From: Candidatus Eiseniibacteriota bacterium
Lineage (GTDB): Bacteria; Orphanbacterota; Orphanbacteria; Orphanbacterales; Orphanbacteraceae
Reading direction: 5' to 3'
DNA length: 64,000 nucleotides
Assembly (NCBI GenBank): GCA_029262235.1
Contig: JAJCZU010000008.1
Coordinates: forward strand, 62,001 to 126,000
Shown here: positions 63,156-64,000 of the stretch, in pieces
Layout: every line of letters starts with the position of its first letter
Numbering within the stretch: the first letter of the stretch is position 1
Program-made: the position numbers and the translations under genes
Notes under the pieces: model-generated
Told to the model about the DNA's origin: nothing
Database searches by the model: none
The model's input: only the letters and a program-made list of their open reading frames with translations

Positions 63156-64000
63156 ATGAATCTCGACAAGATCCGCGAGCAGATCGACTTCATCGACACG
63201 AAACTGATCCATCTGTTCAACGAGCGGCTCGAGCTCGCGCTCCGCACACGCAACTACAAGAAGACAACGAAAGACTCGTCGCGCGAAATCGAGGTCATCG
63301 AGCGCATTCGTCAGCACGCGAATCATCTGATCGAACCCGACTTCGCCGAAGCGATTTTCGCGCGCATCATCGACGAGTCAAAACGCGTGCAGGATCGCAA
63401 GCCGCGGCTGATCGGATTTCAGGGGGCGCACGGCGCATACAGTGAAGTGGCGGTCCGCAACTTCGACCCGGCCGCGATTCCGATTCCGTGCCGCCACTTC
63501 AAAGACGTATTCGAGTCGGTCGAGAGCGGCGAGATCGATCTCGGCATGGTGCCGGTCGAAAACAACCTCGCGGGACAGATTGCGGCGGCCAACGACCTGC
63601 TTGTCGAACGCGACGTCAAGATCGTGGCCGAAGCACGGGTCCCCGTGCATCACGCGCTGCTCTGCCGGCGCGAGGTCGATCCCGCGAGCCTGCGATTCGC
63701 GTACTCGCACCCTGTGGCGCTCGCGCAGTGCGAGGGAATGCTCGCGCGGCGCGGCCTCGAGCCGAAGTCCCACTACGACACGGCGGGCGCGGCGCACACG
63801 CTCATGAGCGACCCGCAGCTTCGCACGGTGGGCGTGATCGCGAGCAAGCTGTGCGCCGAGCTTTACGATCTGAAAGTGGTCGAAGAGAACGTGGAAGACG
63901 ATCATCGGAACTCCACGCGCTTCGTGATCGTTTCGAAAGACGGAATCGACAAGGGCAACAAGACGTCGATTCTTTTCAGCACGCCGAACACGGCGGGTTC
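63156..64000 (+). CDS. pheA: Bifunctional chorismate mutase/prephenate dehydratase (3' end outside window)
   Basis: 281 residues before the window ends. Residues 1-85 are an AroQ-type chorismate mutase (MNLDKIREQIDFIDTKLIHLFNERLELAL; typical R, K and E residues of the active site). From about 88 comes the prephenate dehydratase domain (IGFQGAHGAYSEVAV, VPVENNLAGQI, AYSHPVALAQCEG). The dehydratase's usual T-R-F triad is in NSTRFVIVSK. The ACT domain starts at the edge (KTSILFSTPNTAG). It makes phenylpyruvate for phenylalanine. AAGGAAC precedes the ATG. Confidence 0.95.
   Translation, partial: MNLDKIREQIDFIDTKLIHLFNERLELALRTRNYKKTTKDSSREIEVIERIRQHANHLIEPDFAEAIFARIIDESKRVQDRKPRLIGFQGAHGAYSEVAVRNFDPAAIPIPCRHFKDVFESVESGEIDLGMVPVENNLAGQIAAANDLLVERDVKIVAEARVPVHHALLCRREVDPASLRFAYSHPVALAQCEGMLARRGLEPKSHYDTAGAAHTLMSDPQLRTVGVIASKLCAELYDLKVVEENVEDDHRNSTRFVIVSKDGIDKGNKTSILFSTPNTAG

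Overview
The window is 64 kb of GC-rich, gene-dense bacterial chromosome with no tRNA, rRNA, CRISPR array or transposase that I can see. Two secreted proteins (ending at 9667 on the minus strand and at 39345 on the plus strand) finish with the PNPF-type, FlgD-like C-terminal sorting domain typical of type IX-like secretion in the FCB superphylum. There are also outer-membrane porins, a Tat substrate, lipoproteins, and a bacterial GlnRS. This points to a Gram-negative FCB-type lineage (candidates would be Krumholzibacteriota/Eisenbacteria/Gemmatimonadota relatives), probably from a metagenome. The phylum is inference; the Gram-negative, diderm lifestyle is well supported.

Layout. 1-3.1 kb: an RND/MMPL exporter (runs off the left edge) behind its TetR regulator, with two matching operator-like sites, and a PhzF-family protein. 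3.2-7.8 kb: a membrane glycosyltransferase with a TPR tail, ribosomal protein L28, a periplasmic FKBP isomerase and a fused SpmA-SpmB protein. 7.8-11.5 kb: secreted proteins (a hypothetical, a Tat-exported ankyrin protein and a VCBS/ASPIC-repeat protein). 11.6-12 kb: an intergenic block of pyrimidine tract plus inverted and 60-bp tandem repeats. 12-19.3 kb: a ten-gene, fully overlapping Mrp/Mbh-type cation antiporter operon with three NuoL/M/N-like subunits, a split MrpA and a small associated membrane protein. 19.4-21.7 kb: a CapK-like ligase and a glycosyltransferase. 21.7-27.6 kb: a metal-uptake operon (outer-membrane barrel, DtxR regulator, binding protein, ATPase and two permeases that each carry a DtxR-like C-terminal domain) behind a promoter overlapped by a DtxR-box-like palindrome.

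27.6-34.3 kb: a threonine-dehydrogenase-like SDR, DUF432 plus MscS channel, CorA, a CPA1 antiporter, a TANGO2/NRDE protein and a START-like secreted protein. 34.5-39.3 kb: a 1609-residue secreted multidomain protein (glycosidase-like barrel, Ig-like repeats, dockerin-like segment, sorting domain). 39.4-46.4 kb: a membrane phosphodiesterase, a PilB/GspE ATPase with an added zinc-ribbon tail, a geranylgeranyl-reductase-like flavoprotein and glutaminyl-tRNA synthetase. 46.5-53 kb: transglutaminase-like protein, porin, an internally duplicated hypothetical, M20 hydrolase/OsmC/VOC genes, a 53-residue membrane protein and an MtfA-type peptidase split by a frameshift in a G7 tract. 53-64 kb: alcohol dehydrogenase, NTF2-like pair, AIG2-like/PhzF/MFS operon, PEP-mutase-like enzyme, DUF3303, FkbM methyltransferase, phospholipase D and the start of pheA.

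Cross-cutting signals: long runs of ATGA-type start/stop overlaps show tight translational coupling. At least eight genes have a -10 hexamer placed 6-7 nt before the start codon with no Shine-Dalgarno sequence, which predicts leaderless mRNAs, while other genes in the window have strong AGGAG sites. The most interesting items are the permease-DtxR double fusion operon, the three-antiporter Mrp operon, the leaderless promoter architecture, the G7 frameshift in mtfA and the intergenic palindromic element family.
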